Positions 34,684-47,170 of a stretch of 64,000 nucleotides of DNA are shown here, one piece after another; the first letter of the stretch is position 1, and each line of letters starts with the position of its first letter. The notes below the pieces were generated by a model that saw nothing but the letters and a program-made list of their open reading frames with translations, searched no databases and was not told the DNA's origin. Source of the stretch: Strongylocentrotus purpuratus (Eukaryota > Echinodermata > Echinoidea > Camarodonta > Strongylocentrotidae); NCBI RefSeq assembly GCF_000002235.5, contig NW_022145547.1, forward strand, positions 1,732,001-1,796,000. Reading direction: 5' to 3'. A program made the translations under genes and the position numbers.

Positions 34684-35604
34684 TCTTTCTAGGTCATTTA
34701 CCTACAAATCTTCAACTCTAAAACAGCTTGAAAGTGGTTCTCATTCCCCAAAAGTGAAGAGGAAAAACAAACTAAAAACATATCGCACGATTCCTCTTCT
34801 GAATGGTCGTCTATAACAATGTTTGTTTTTTTTTTTTTTTTTTTTTTGGGGGGGGGGGGGGCTGCCCCCATCATGATGGTCGAATGGACGGACGTCTGGG
34901 GTTTATGATATTCACGATTCAGCCAAAGAGAGCAGACCCTGCCTACACTAACAACAACAACAACAACAGCAGCAAAACAACACAGAAATACAGGAAGTCG
35001 TCTCCCCCAAAAGTATATTTTTTTAATTTGCGGTTTCAACTAGGAAGTTATGAAACCTTATCCTCTCTTGTTTGTATCTGTCAAGATCCATCTGTCTGTC
35101 AGTCTGTCTTTCTGTATCTGTATGTCTGTCTGTCTGTCTCTCTGTCTCTCTGGAAGTCTCTCTCTCTCTCTCTCTCTTTCGTCCCAGTCCTATGAGCACA
35201 TGAGTTTTATACGTAATTCGACATAAGGTATTTGATTTATTGAACCTTTTCTCTTGTTCCGATTACCGTTTAACAATAAATATTTGATGATACGTCCACG
35301 CTTTCTGTTACGAATCATAATCATATCACGTGACCTTGGAATTGAATCAGTGACCCATTTCTTGTGATTGTCCCCAGCATGGTAAGCTCCGGTCGTAGCT
35401 GGATAGCACTGGACATGACCTATGAGAGTAACCTGATCATAGCGTGATATGACCAGCGGTCAAGAGTTTTGGTGACCCAGAGTGACCATTTGTAATTCAG
35501 CCTAACATGCTAATATCTACAGAAGATAGACGGTGGATGTTTATACTGAGGACGACTTCACTCGGCCGACTTTTACAGGGGAAATGTGTAGCTACCGCAC
35601 AAAC
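34684..35604. other. Non-coding with T run, G run and CT-rich tract
   Basis: A T run meets a G run at 34826-34861, (AAC)n lies near 34950-34975, and TCTGTCTG/(CT)n runs occupy 35085-35180. Nothing else recognised. Confidence 0.6.
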
Positions 35605-35607
35605 GAC

Positions 35608-35716
35608 CCCTCCTCAAGAGAGAGAGAGAAAGAAAAAGAGAAAGAGAAAAGAGAGAGAGAGAGAGAGAGGGGGGAGGGAGGAGAGATAATGAGAGAAAGA
35701 GAGAGAGGGGGGGGGG
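35608..35716. repeat. (GA)n/GAAA purine tract with G runs
   Basis: Purine-only sequence with GAGAGAAA units, GGGGGGAGGGAGG and a final G run at 35708-35716. Confidence 0.95.
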
Positions 35717-36423
35717 CAACTCCCTTGTTTTCATACTTTTACATACACTTGTTGACGTGTACCCTTGGTAAATGCTCTAACTTTTTATTTTGTTTTGCTT
35801 GTCATATGCTTTCGACATTGTCTTCCCGCCCCATCCCCCCCCCCCCCCCTCTTCCGTCCCCGGTAAAGAATCCTGTTCCGACCAATTTTCGTATCTAGGC
35901 CTTTACAAAATGTTGGTATTAATTCTTTACACTCGGATGTGAGTAGGCCTATTGCTTATTAATATCTCCTTGCCAAACAAATACTCTGATCATGCAACGT
36001 GAACACCTCGTGAGAAGTTCAATTCAATTCATCATGTTCAATAAACACAAGTATACCTCGTGACATTATGAAAAGGAAATGTAAGTTATGAGCAAATAAT
36101 TGCCATACTCAAATCTCAAAATAGAAATAAGTAATTGTTTACATTTTGTACCCAGACAGTTATCATTTGTGTACATTCAGCCTGACTGTGTCAGCAAAAA
36201 TACGCTAGTTTACATGTTGCAGGCACAAATCATTGTCTGTCGTCGTGCGTAACAGAGTGTCTGAATGGTTAGACTATGCGGACTGCGTTGTCTTCTGTAC
36301 CCCCATAAAGTAACTATAGCTGCTCCTGCTTTGGCACATCCAGAGACTATTAGATTTAGGCTCAGCTCAAGGCTTCATGGAATTGTGTTTAAGTTTAAAT
36401 TAAAGTCTGTGCCCGTAGACTAA
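35717..36423. other. Non-coding, nothing firmly recognised
   Basis: A C run lies at 35835-35849. TTCAATTCAATTCATCATGT at 36018 resembles the inverted tail of the LINE-like ends elsewhere. Confidence 0.45.
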
Positions 36424-36424
36424 A

Positions 36425-36517
36425 TCCTTGTTTTCACGAAGTGACGGTAGTGAAAAAAAATTGCATTCACTTTGCGTTACAATTTTCCTCACTACCGTCA
36501 CTTCGTAAAAACAAGGA
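36425..36517. repeat. Perfect 17-bp hairpin with extended arms
   Basis: CGAAGTGACGGTAGTGA (36437-36453) pairs exactly with TCACTACCGTCACTTCG (36489-36505). The outer TCCTTGTTTT and AAAAACAAGGA also pair. The loop is about 35 bases. It marks the left side of the TGTCCACACACAA cluster and may be its terminus. Confidence 0.8.
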
Positions 36518-36519
36518 CG

Positions 36520-37030
36520 TAATATACAGCGTGTCCACACACAAAACAATTTATCGCGAATTACTCTATAACGATACGTCGTATAAAGAATCATCGTATA
36601 AATTCCAGGATGTCCACACACAAGAAACGTCGTCACTAAAGAATCATCGTATAAAATGCCCCCTGTCCACACACAACATTTTCCGTGATTCTTTATAGAG
36701 TTTCGCGATAGTGATAAGAGGTCTGGTCTCATTTCGCTCGAGGTCACGTTAAGCCCCGCCCAGTTAGTTACACTAGTTACACTCCCCCAGGGGGTCCCCC
36801 TGTCCACACACAACATTTCCGTGATTAGGCGTGATTCTTTATTGAGTTTCAGTTCGAAACGATGCCCAAACCTGCGTTTCGTTAGACTAGTTTCGTTATA
36901 CGACGTATCGTTAGTGAGCGTCCACACCTACAATTTTGGTCGTAAAACTATCGCGAAACGGTATCACTATCGCGAAACGGTATAGCTAATCATGATTAGT
37001 CACGGAAAATGTTGTGTGTGGACAGGGGGA
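36520..37030. repeat. Dispersed TGTCCACACACAA motif cluster, probable DNA-element interior
   Basis: TGTCCACACACAA occurs forward near 36525, 36613, 36664 and 36801, in a diverged form near 36920, and inverted at about 37013-37025. Copies are often followed by TTTCCGTGATT, CTTTATAGAG, TCGCGATAGTGATA or ATCATCGTATAAA words. The inverted copy (CACGGAAAATGTTGTGTGTG) closes the cluster. The pattern suggests a DNA element with many sub-terminal transposase-binding-like repeats. The 175-codon frame here is made of these repeats. Confidence 0.65.
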
Positions 37031-37198
37031 TAGTCGCCTACAAACTGATAGCCTTGAAACATCGGGATGTGGTAGGTCAATCGTGCAAGAATGCCAGGGA
37101 AATAGATTTCTTTTCTTTCTCTCTCCCTCTCCTCCTCCTTTACACTGCAAACGACTTGACCCCGAACTTGAGGTGTGTCTCCGAGCAATGACCCCCAA

Positions 37199-37201
<3 letters not shown>

Positions 37202-37229
<28 letters not shown>

Positions 37230-37242
37230 AGAAGAAGAAGAA
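37202..37242. repeat. (GA)n then (GAA)n
   Basis: AGAGAGAG to 37229, then AAGAAGAAGAAGAAA. Confidence 0.95.
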
Positions 37243-39482
37243 ACAAGGGTCTACCAAGGGTCTGTGGTTTTACCAAAGAGTTCTTCGGTATAATAATGGC
37301 CTGCATGGTGAGAGGAAGCCATCTCCTGGGAGATCTGGAGCAAATATTCTGGGAAATGACCCCGATACGCCATCAGAATCGTGCCACACTTCAAACCTTT
37401 TATGCTGCAACTATTTCAAAAGTGTGTCCTCGTTTGGATGGTTAGAGGAGGTCCATGGTTAGATGAATTGATTTTTAAAGATACATCTATCTGGAAAGTA
37501 CGTTCGTTCAGTTGGTGCACGTATTAGCAAAAAAAAACAACAACTGTATATAGCATGACATGGCAAATAATATACGTAGAAAACCGATAATGTCAATAAA
37601 CAACATTTAACATAATTATGGAAATGCAAGAATGAGTAAAAATGTGTTCATTCCTTGTATTGTGTTGTGAATGTGTATGAATAACGGGGGGGGGGGGGTG
37701 ACTTGCTGCAATAGTAGCGACTGCATCGACGAGAAAGAGAGGATGTTCTATTCAGTATTCCATCTGTTTGGAGCCAGAAGGTTTATTAACTCATATGCTT
37801 TAACACAGAGTTACTGCCCTTCCGGCTCTGAACAGTACTCCTCCGTTCTTGCGCTGTATGAATAAAGTTAACCTTGATGTTTTTATAGTAGCATTGAATT
37901 CAAAATTAACCTAGCGTTGAATAATCTAAATTTATTCATTATCATGAAGTAGATGTGACCAGCAAAAAATTTGATTGATATCATATTCCATGGAAAGCGA
38001 AACTCATAGTGTCACGTGATGTCGCGTGTATAATTAAATATGTATGCGGTTAGAACTTTGCCCGCTAAATTTCGTTATGTTTCTATTGGTTGGTAGACAA
38101 TCTGTCCCAGGTCTTGAATATTCACTGTTAGTTTCGCTTTATTTAAATAGATTAAGTTTTGTTAGTTGTGGGTTGTCCCATTATCTGTATATCAGTTAGG
38201 AAGAATTATGATAGTAGAAATGTCTAATAAAGTTCTCTTATAATATGCCCTCGTATTCGAAGTATGGCATGAAATAGATGAAGAGTTTGAACCAAACATT
38301 TGTGTGTAGTCCCATATACCCACTTCTGTGTGGATTGCAGTGTGATCTCGAGACCCATTGTGTCGATTTATTTTCATTTTGATCATTACCCAACCCTACA
38401 GTCCTGACGGTATTAATCAATTCTTGTGTACTACTTATGTACTATAGAGCAGCTATCTAGAACAATTGAGAATATGCGGCCCCAAGGTGCATTTCATTGT
38501 CGCCCCACCGGCCTCCAAGCTCATGATAGATAAAATCCACATTACTCCATTGCGTCCAGATAGTTTCTTTCACTTCATAATCCCATGACCACTACTTAAC
38601 TTTATCTTTAAATTTAGTTTTATTTCATGAGAATTTGCTTTCCGTTATTTTTATTATGATGACGTAGTCATTATGCAAGTAAAGTGATGCAATGTTTCAA
38701 TGCTGCTCTAAAACAAGTGAAATGTTACTCACATGACTCTTGACGCAATGGTGATCATTAAAATGGACCATAACATTCTATTTCTTGCCAAAAACACACG
38801 ATCCTTATATAAGTTGATTATATTGTGCAATGTTACTCCTATATTGCATATTGCTGTATTTTATCGAATCAATTTTAATGTTTTGTATATCAATGAAACT
38901 TGTTATCTTTTGTAAATTCAATTTGCTTCTGGTTGCTATTTCGAATGCATGTTTATTAATCAATAAGCCACTGCAAATAAAATCAAATAAAATCGAAAGA
39001 TATGAGCCATGACGTGCAAATGGTCACAAGGACTTTCTTGTACTTTATTTCTGAATGACCATAATTTCCATATTATACAATAATGCAGATGTGCCGATTG
39101 TGATTGACCTAGAATTTAGTTTGCTTGTGGGCTGTTCCTTGTTATTGTCTAGGCCTAGTCAAGCATACCCTGACTAACCAGTATACAAACATATACTCGG
39201 TATACTACGAAATATATACAAACCGAGTCATTTGAATAAATATGAATTCTATTGACGCAGTAAAGTGCAAACGACTACAACTATGAATGAAATCGTGGGA
39301 TAGAAAAGCAAAGAAACCGCAGATTTCTATTCATAAAAGGGGATGTTTGAATAGTGTTTTTTTTTAGTCAATGACGATATTTGAGGAAGCAGCTCATGTG
39401 ATTTAGAATGTATGTAACTCAATAGAAATGCAAGTCATATACACTTTAAATATAAAGACTGACATCATAATGAGGAAGAACC

Positions 39483-39485
<3 letters not shown>
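37243..39485. other. Non-coding, nothing recognised
   Basis: A G run lies at 37686-37697. TAGGCCTA occurs near 39150. Several short frames, none with a domain. Confidence 0.45.

Positions 39486-39523
<38 letters not shown>
39486..39523. repeat. (ATT)n microsatellite
   Basis: About 13 ATT units. Confidence 0.95.
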
Positions 39524-39616
39524 GTCATGGGACCATCTTATTAGTTGGAGCCTGATTTATTTTTACCTTTTGTTGTGTCACTGCCAGCTTCTTTGTTGAA
39601 GATCTCATTAAATCAG

Positions 39617-39648
39617 CTCATGAAAGCTGCAACAGCCGAAACTTGGGA
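39617..39648 (+). ncRNA. Degenerate hammerhead-like motif (candidate)
   Basis: CTCATGA, a small hairpin (AGCTG-CAA-CAGC) and CGAAAC follow each other as in the CUGANGA-stem II-GAAA core of hammerhead ribozymes carried by Penelope-like elements. One core base is wrong (C for G) and no complete stem I or III was found. It is probably a decayed remnant if it is one at all. Confidence 0.2.
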
Positions 39649-41597
39649 CTTTAAAAATTTGAATAATCAGTAAAACTACGATAAAGATGTTCAATGTGAT
39701 GTAATAATGTAGAGTAAACTAAACATAGAAAAGTCTGCTGTAAAGCAGTGTGGATATAGGCCTATGCAATGGCGGGGTTGAATGTTAAATACAATTTATT
39801 GAAACACACATAAGAGCCTGGGGAGCTGGGAGCATATTATGCATTGCCCACCATGTAACCTTCTCATATCAATGGAGCAATGAAACTATTCAAGACTAGA
39901 GCAATTTAAATATGACAAATATGTTTAAGAAGTAAAATGTTTAACCTTGCATTACATACTCACCAAGGCACGAACAAATACCGAATCTACTTGAGATTGC
40001 TCTTACGATAGGCCTATACTTCCTCAACTAAACTGAACATTCACAGAAATCTGTCTTTCAGTGGGTTGGCATCTTGACCTGAATTATAGATTCTTTCTAA
40101 AACCGTACTGCTTTTTCTGAGAAGAAAAAGTTTTAAAACCACTCACTCCCAAAGGCCTGACACGAAGAGTGATTATTTAAAGGGCCTATAATATACAACG
40201 ATCACCTAAACACTGTCCAGAAATCGCAAGTTGGGGGGTAATTACATCCCAGATGATTTTTGTTTATTCATTTCTTTTATTCGTATGCAATAATCATATA
40301 GCAATAACTTAAACTACTAGTAGGCCTAAATGATCCTTGTCTTTTTCACCCCCCCCATCACTCGACGACTCGTGCCACTAGTGCGTATAGGATTGTTTGT
40401 GTATAATTTGTATTATATTCCTATGTGCATTTTTCTTTGACTTTCTGAATTTATTCTCATATTATGTTTATTATGTTTCATTTGTGCGGCATAATTGATT
40501 TCATTTATCTGCGATTGTATTGTTTCGTTTTCTTTTTAATGTGACTTGACCTCTATGACCTCAAGGAGTTATAAAATGTATAAATCCTTGCAAAAACAAC
40601 ATTCATGCTGTCAGGATGTTCCACCCCACAAGAGGTAAATGAATAAATAATTAAAGTAAATACATTTATCATAAGCGAGCAAAGGACGTTGATATTGATT
40701 AATGCTCTGTTACAATGCTCAAAGCGGAATAATATAGGAATGTATCAGTCTATTGATCCTGATGTTTATCAATATGAATAATTCTCTGAAGGATCTAATT
40801 TAGTTCGTATCCGTATCCTTACGCCATGCAGTTCCTTCTAATAACATATCACAACACTAAAATAATAAAAACCTTTTATTTCCTCCTCCGTCAATATTTT
40901 GGGGGTTTCCCTTTAATTCTATCATCAATGAAAACACAACCATCTTCCTGGTTTCATTCACAATTTTACTGGCCTGGATCCGGTCTGGCGAATGGCCATA
41001 CAACTCCAGGAAAAGGAAGTTATCACTTTCGAAAATTTCCTTATAAAACGTTGTCTTTGTACATCAAGATCGGTTCACCAATCAGGAAACGAGTGATCAT
41101 GCAATTACGTAGAAATACCAGTTTTGAGGTACTCTTATTCATACTAAATGTTTTGAGGCAACAGTGGAATGACAGTTGTATTATGGATTATCTTTAAACT
41201 GGTTATAATATGATATTGAAACGTTTCAATCAATAATGTTAGCAATTCTATAATAAAGAGAAACACGACTATGCTATTGCAGTAATTGTTTATTTCGTTG
41301 TCATCTGAGAGTGTTCTTTTTTCACGCACAATGGCATGAAGAGAAGTGTGCTAAAATTTCCCAACATTATACAGAAACTTAACTAGCCGTTTGTTATGAT
41401 TTATTGTCTTGATTCCTATTCCATTTGGAAAGGTCGTTTCTTTTCTTAGCCTCCACTCCAACAAAGAAAAGAGTAGAGTACCACTGGATGCATAGCAGGA
41501 ACTAGAGTGAGTTTAAAACAGCATAGTTCTTCTAGGTTTTGCTTTTTGTATAATTCCCTTTTTATGTCTCTATTCATTTAAACACGTTTTATCTTTT
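39649..41597. other. Non-coding, nothing recognised
   Basis: The 123-codon frame at 40826-41197 has no recognised domain. TAGGCCTA occurs near 39755, 40014 and 40320. Confidence 0.45.
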
Positions 41598-41635
<38 letters not shown>

Positions 41636-41720
41636 TGTGCTCTTTTATTTCTCTGTCTAATTCTTTCCCATATTTGTGTCACCCTTTGTCTTTAATTTCC
41701 CTCTCTCTCGCTCTCCTCTA
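41598..41720. repeat. (CT)n and pyrimidine-rich tract
   Basis: (CT)n at 41601-41627, then TTTC/CTTT-rich sequence with a second CTCTCTCGCTCTC stretch to 41716. Confidence 0.85.
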
Positions 41721-42495
41721 CAGGCATCTGCCTCCCCCTTCCGTGCTCTATCTCTCCTGATGACCACTGATGACCAGCGCTTGTCATCCATCAGCTAATT
41801 GAAATGACCCCCATTTTTAACATCAAACTAATTATAAGATTGTTACAGTGGAAGGCGATGTAACGCCAAAATAGGTCAGAATAAACAGCCTTGACCGAAA
41901 TAAATTCATTATGTATCTGTGGAGGGAGGGTGATGATTCAATAATGATGAAAATATCGGAAGGCTACCGAATAGCCTTGACAAATGGAACACTTGCATGG
42001 ACCTATACCTATAATGAGACTCATTATGAGAGAATTTTGTATGCTAGAGTGGCCTAATTCCTGAATAATCTAACTAAATGGTTACCTGATGTAGTAACTG
42101 TCAGGATTGTTAGGAGTAAAGATGATGCTACTTACATTAGTGATAATTTGGAAACACAACGACAAGGGGAAAGTGCTGCTTTAGTCCTATCCGAGGGGTT
42201 TGTTGAGGATTAGGTACCCTGTGTCACTATAGCGCGTTTGCTTGAATATCAATTATTAAGATCAATCCATCGATGTAAATCTATAGTCCTAGTTACCTGG
42301 ACAACCAATACATGGCTGTATCAGGCCTGTAAGCTGATTACTGCATTGGATATAATATTATGATCACGATGATGGTGTGTTCCTATTCAATGACCTCGAA
42401 CTTCCGTTTTCGAACGTGACTTCCCAATTAGATTTAGCGAGATCGTTTACCCACGAACGCAATCAATGAACACTGCTCAGGAAATGGGGCTACCT
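41721..42495. other. Non-coding, nothing recognised
   Basis: No exon or repeat family could be supported here. Confidence 0.45.
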
Positions 42496-42741
42496 TGACT
42501 TCCTCTCTCTGTCCCCGTCTCTCTCTCTTTCTATCTCCCCCATCCTCTCTCCCAATCCCTCTCTCTCTCTTTAATTTTTCTCTCACTCTCTCTATTTCTC
42601 TCTTTCTCCCCTCCCCCTTTCTCTCTCAGGCTCTCATCTCCTCTGAATAGAGTCTCTCCCACCCTTTCCGTCCTCCCACTCTCTCTATCAATATTTCTTT
42701 CTCTCTCGTCTCCTCCCCCTTCTAGCCTATCTTTCTATTGT

Positions 42742-42776
<35 letters not shown>

Positions 42777-42830
42777 ATCTCGCTCTCTTTCTCTCTCTAT
42801 CTCTCTCTCCTGCTCCTTCCATCTCGCCCC
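42496..42830. repeat. Long polypyrimidine tract
   Basis: About 330 bases dominated by CTCTCT, CTTTCT and CCCTC, with (CT)n at 42748-42772. Confidence 0.92.
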
Positions 42831-44120
42831 AATCGTGTCTTAGAAGATGAGCTGTAATTGTTACTCCAGCTTGTTTCCTGCTTGTCTTTCCTTCCTAAGT
42901 AAATATATTTCCAGACGGCTCGTGTTCGTTATATCTATTTCTTGTTCTGTTTTTACAATGAATTCTCATTAATTGCTTCCTATCAGATATTCCTAGTGAT
43001 ACTGAAAAGTGATATGCAAACCGAAATACAACATGAATACAGATCAAACAGGAATGTAGACTTAATCAATTTTTAGTGAAGCTCCCTGTCTGTTTTAAGT
43101 GCGATGTATTAAATACATCATTTTGTTTAATGAAAATCAATTTTTATCGCCTGAAAATTCGTTCATGTACATTGTTTTCAAATGGCAAAATTCCTGATTC
43201 ATTTCTTGTGTAGGCCTACAATCATGCACATTCAATAATCCCTCTTCTCAATTTATAAATTTTGCTTTTTTCATTTCAGACAATCAATACATCTTCATCT
43301 ATTTACTCGCAAGGCTACATTCGAATTGTTTGATGGCCCTGAAAATGAAAATTATTTAGTTTTCAGCAAAATGTATTTTATCTTCAGCATTTGCCTTTAA
43401 TTGATAAAGCCTACATAATTTCATCTCGAATGGATGACACAGTCCCATGCATGCACGTCCATGTAGTGTAGACAGGTGTGTGATTCATATGAGCTACATG
43501 ACCTTGATATCTATCGATCACTTGTTAAAGTTAATTCTTGATCCTGACATTCGTTTCTCGACTCATCACCTATGAAGCACTGTGCGTCATCGTCTATTCT
43601 TCTGTAGGTATAGAGACCTAGGAAATGGGGCACAGACCTCTCCAAATTTACGAAATGATCAGCTTTGCCCTTCAAATTGGCAAGATTTATAATTATATAC
43701 CTCCCTTCATTCTTATTTTGAAATCTATAGCGTTCAATGAATGATCATTGCGCGAAAAGAAATATAATTTAAAAAGTTAAAAGAAATTGCGGTTATCAAT
43801 TCCAATACGTGTTAATAATTCAAATATTTTAATGATTTTTTGTTATCTGAAATGTTCTCATCCATGAATGACATAATGTGCAATAATAAATGGACTGACA
43901 TTCGAGGATTCCAGTGCTTTTGATCATTCTGATCATGCATTATGAAATCTACAACAATATAAAAATATTGAAATATTGAAGAAAAAAAGAGACGACAGCT
44001 ACTGAAATGTACTACATGTATGTGACACGACCTCTGTAGATTATACAGCCATCTCTACAAGATTAAAGTAGATACAGAGACAGGCAGAGATGATTATGAC
44101 TATCCATCAATAGAACCATG
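42831..44120. other. Non-coding, nothing recognised
   Basis: AT-rich sequence; TAGGCCTA near 43212. No exon seen. Confidence 0.45.
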
Positions 44121-44128
44121 ATCAAAGT

Positions 44129-44194
44129 AGAGAGAGAGAGAGAGAGAGATAGAAAGAGAGAGAGATAACAAGAGAGAGAAAGAGAGAGAGATAG
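44129..44194. repeat. (GA)n purine tract
   Basis: AGAGAGAG with GATAGAAA interruptions. Confidence 0.95.
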
Positions 44195-44708
44195 AATGGA
44201 TGGTTGCTCTTCATCTACCTGTATCTAGAACCCTCCCCACCCCTTGACGACTGAACCTCGCTACGCCTCTGCTCTGGGATGAAAATGCTACTCGATGACT
44301 GAAGTATACGTATTCTACTTCCTGCTTTTCTCATCCTGTTTCTAAACTTATCGTGCGATGTCTTCTGACGAAACTCTATATAAAAGCATCAACATGAAAT
44401 TACAATCAATGTTTTTAAATCAATTCCCTTTTCGTGCATGCGGAAATACAAAATAAAATGATTAAACAAACATTTAAGACAAGAGCCTGATGACGTATGT
44501 GGCCACATTGGTTTTAACGACAGCTAGATCTCATGTCAGCCACTAAGTTTACTCGTTCTTCTCTAAAATCAACTGTATTGTCTAACACTTGCAGAAGGGG
44601 ATTCATACATTATAATCATAAACATTTCCAATGAATTGTGTTGTACAGTTATGGAATGTTTAATTCAGAAAAATAGACGTTTGTGTGCATGGCAATGTTA
44701 TTATACAT
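44195..44708. other. Non-coding; one element-end-like word
   Basis: CCTCGCTACGCCTCTG near 44256 resembles the inverted CAGAGGCGTAGCGAGG end of hAT-type MITEs, but no partner was found. Confidence 0.4.
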
Positions 44709-44710
44709 TA

Positions 44711-44825
44711 GGGACTTTTAGATTCGCACGAAGACAATGGGGATTGCTACGGTCGACGTCCTTTTAATGCACTGCCGTGAATGGAAGTCACACGTAATAT
44801 CAGTCCACGCAAATCTAAAAGTCCC
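44711..44825. mobile_element. Short MITE with GGGACTTTTAGATT ends flanked by TA
   Basis: GGGACTTTTAGATT at the left is matched exactly by AATCTAAAAGTCCC at the right. TA flanks both sides (44709-44710 and 44826-44827). At 115 bp it is very small. A single further GACCCTTTAGATTCG word lies at 44857. The long minus-strand frame over it (44718-45083) has no domain. Confidence 0.68.
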
Positions 44826-44827
44826 TA

Positions 44828-46167
44828 TTATCGCAGAAGTAGGCCTACGGTCTGACCCTTTAGATTCGACCACACAACCTTCATATTTGAGCTTAGCCCC
44901 ATGCACACGTAATAAGTTCACGGTTATATGACTCAATAACCTGTTTCCGATCATCACATCTAACTGATATAAGCACCAGTATCCTGGCTTCGCGGACAGG
45001 GGGAAGGTACGTCCTTGAATTAAAGGGTATTTCCCTCCTACGTCACAATAGGGAAGTCCATTCCAAATTGTTTTCAATGCCAAGTTTCGATTTTAGTGAA
45101 GTAGCACTTTATTACTTATAGGGCCATGAAAACACGTGACCCACACTCATTACTTATAAATAAACAACATAACCATTTTCTGTTCATTTTTGACAACAAA
45201 ATTCATAGGTACTTGGGAGAAATTCATCACAGAATAATATATGTTTATCAAAATTATCACACTTTAGATGCGTCAACTCGTCAAACTAAACGTTACCTTT
45301 ACAAATCAATGCCCAAAATAATGACAGTACCAATAATTATATCTTATATGCTATCCTATCCTATAAAACTTGTGGGCAAGATTATCTAATACGTCATTAT
45401 CATGTTCGCACATTTTGTTAAAATTTGGTAACGCATAAGGCTATTGGAGTTGCCTGAGGTTGATTTTTCGAAAGTGTTTGCGATTCTGTAATACTTTATG
45501 GCCTCTTTCCCTCGTACGTTCATAACTGATAAGTACACAAGGGAAAGGTAAACAGATGCAATAAATTTACGATCATTTTGTATGCGTGTACTTTCCAATC
45601 TAATACTTTCACCCGAGAGAAAAGATTATGCATTTCTTTCTCATATCACAATGTTTAACTGAAGATCTAAATGAACTACCAATACTATTATAGAATATGT
45701 CTATCAATTAGCACTATACGATACGCCATTCTGCCATCAATGTCATATAACACCCACCCTTAGACAAGATAGAGCCTCCTATATCCTTGACTGTATTTCT
45801 GAGTTGTCGGTGATTCATCGCAGGGGTTCCTGGGAGCTTTCTGGTGCAGGATGTACACCCAGAATCCCTCAGGAATCAAAATACCCCAAAATACACTCAC
45901 AAAGTTCAAACATTCACTTCGGTTCATCATCAGTCGCACCAGAACTTGGCAAAGAACTCGCATTTCGGCTGAGTAGATGCTTATCTGTTTGTAAATTTAA
46001 TTTGGGAGACTTAAAAACGCTGAAATCTAGGGCGATAATGCATGTATTCCATCGAATTGAATAGCATACAAAGATATACATACCCTAATAAAATCACAGA
46101 AGGGAAGCCTTTTCATCAATAAATGGAGGCAAGCACTTGAAATAAAGAACAATGCGCGCTATGCATT
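44828..46167. other. Non-coding, nothing recognised
   Basis: TAGGCCTA near 44842. Short frames overlap on both strands and none shows a domain. Confidence 0.45.
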
Positions 46168-46283
46168 GTTTCACGAAACCATCATAAGTACAAGTTCAAC
46201 GACATCCCATTGAAACATATTCAATAGGCGTTTTAAATATGTTAACGGCGAACTTGTACTTAAAAATAACTATTTCGTGAAAC
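46168..46283. repeat. Inverted-repeat element GTTTCACGAAA, 116 bp
   Basis: GTTTCACGAAA (46168-46178) and AAGTACAAGTTC (46186-46197) are each matched exactly by complements at 46273-46283 and 46250-46261. The loop is about 50 bases. This is the form of a small MITE; no target duplication was identified. Confidence 0.72.
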
Positions 46284-46387
46284 GCTGTTCTTAAAAAATT
46301 TGTTCGTACTTTTGTAAACTCGATGGAAATGTTAGGGCATGTGATTGACAAAGATGAATAGTGAAATACTCTATATTTTGTTGAGGT

Positions 46388-46525
46388 CAGTCTCCTCCTT
46401 CTCCTTTTTCTTCTTCTTCTTCTCCTACTCCTCCTCCTCTTCTTTTTTCCCTTCCTTTTCTTCTTCTTTTTCTTCTTCTTCCCCTCCTTCTCCTCCCCTC
46501 CTCTTCTTCCTCCTCTTACTTCTTC
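46388..46525. repeat. Polypyrimidine (CTT/CTCCT)n tract
   Basis: CTTCTTCTT, CTCCTCCTC and TTTTTCC units; frames over it encode Ser/Phe or Lys/Arg repeats only. Confidence 0.92.
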
Positions 46526-46965
46526 ATATAGTTTCTTGCTCTTCAATCCGACCACATTGATTGTAAAGCCGATTACACAATCCTAACAATCCAGTAAGCT
46601 ATTTGATAGGACGCACCTCTTTGAAGATTTGTGGTTAGACTTGAGGGAGTCATTGGCGCATCTTTTAATCTTTCTGGAGTTATTAAATATCTCAACTGAT
46701 GAGAATCACTGCACACAGACAGTGTGGCTGCCTGACGTAGATTATTACTTATTCAAACATTTTGGTTACTCGTCAAACCGAATAAGATAATTTAGGAACA
46801 TTGCATTTCAGAGAATTTGAAGTCGATAACCCGTAGCGTTGCAAACAAAACCTTTCTGTTGTTACAGAGTCGAATCACCATCCCCATGTCCTCTCTTTCT
46901 TTCAAAACGAATCCTTTTTTTTCCTCACAAAAACAACAACAAAAACAATACACTGCTGCTGTTAT
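46526..46965. other. Non-coding, nothing recognised
   Basis: AT-rich sequence with an AACAACAAAAACAA stretch near 46930. Confidence 0.45.
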
Positions 46966-47018
46966 TACTTCTACCACTATTATTGGTACTACTTATACTA
47001 CTTCTGCTACTACTACGT

Positions 47019-47049
<31 letters not shown>

Positions 47050-47062
47050 TACTACTACGACT
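46966..47062. repeat. Interrupted (CTA)n array
   Basis: CTACTACTA with CTT, TTA and GTC variants; third array of the same triplet family in the window (others at 4866 and 26262). Confidence 0.9.
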
Positions 47063-47104
47063 GTACTTCTATTATTTCTACGTCTATTATAAAACGACGA
47101 CTAT

Positions 47105-47170
47105 TGTCGCTTTGTAACTGCAAGGAAAAGGCGCTATATCAAATATCTTTTGGATTGGATGGATTGGATA
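47105..47170 (+). repeat. SINE/LINE tail-like fragment
   Basis: GTCGCTTTGTAACTGCAAGG, then AAAAGGCGCTATATCAAATA and a repeated TTGGATTGGATGGATTGGAT stretch. GGCGCTATAT followed by a short tandem tail is typical of retroposon 3' ends. Confidence 0.45.

Noticed and set aside
36400-36927. 175-codon minus-strand frame as a gene
   Set aside because: The frame follows the repeated TGTCCACACACAA motifs and hairpin, and repeats its own peptide words (VCGHP, CVDRG/CVWT) for that reason.
40826-41197. 123-codon plus-strand frame as a gene
   Set aside because: Composition looks random and no domain or exon boundaries could be supported.
44718-45083. 121-codon minus-strand frame as a gene
   Set aside because: Its 3' third lies within a MITE and the rest has no recognisable domain.
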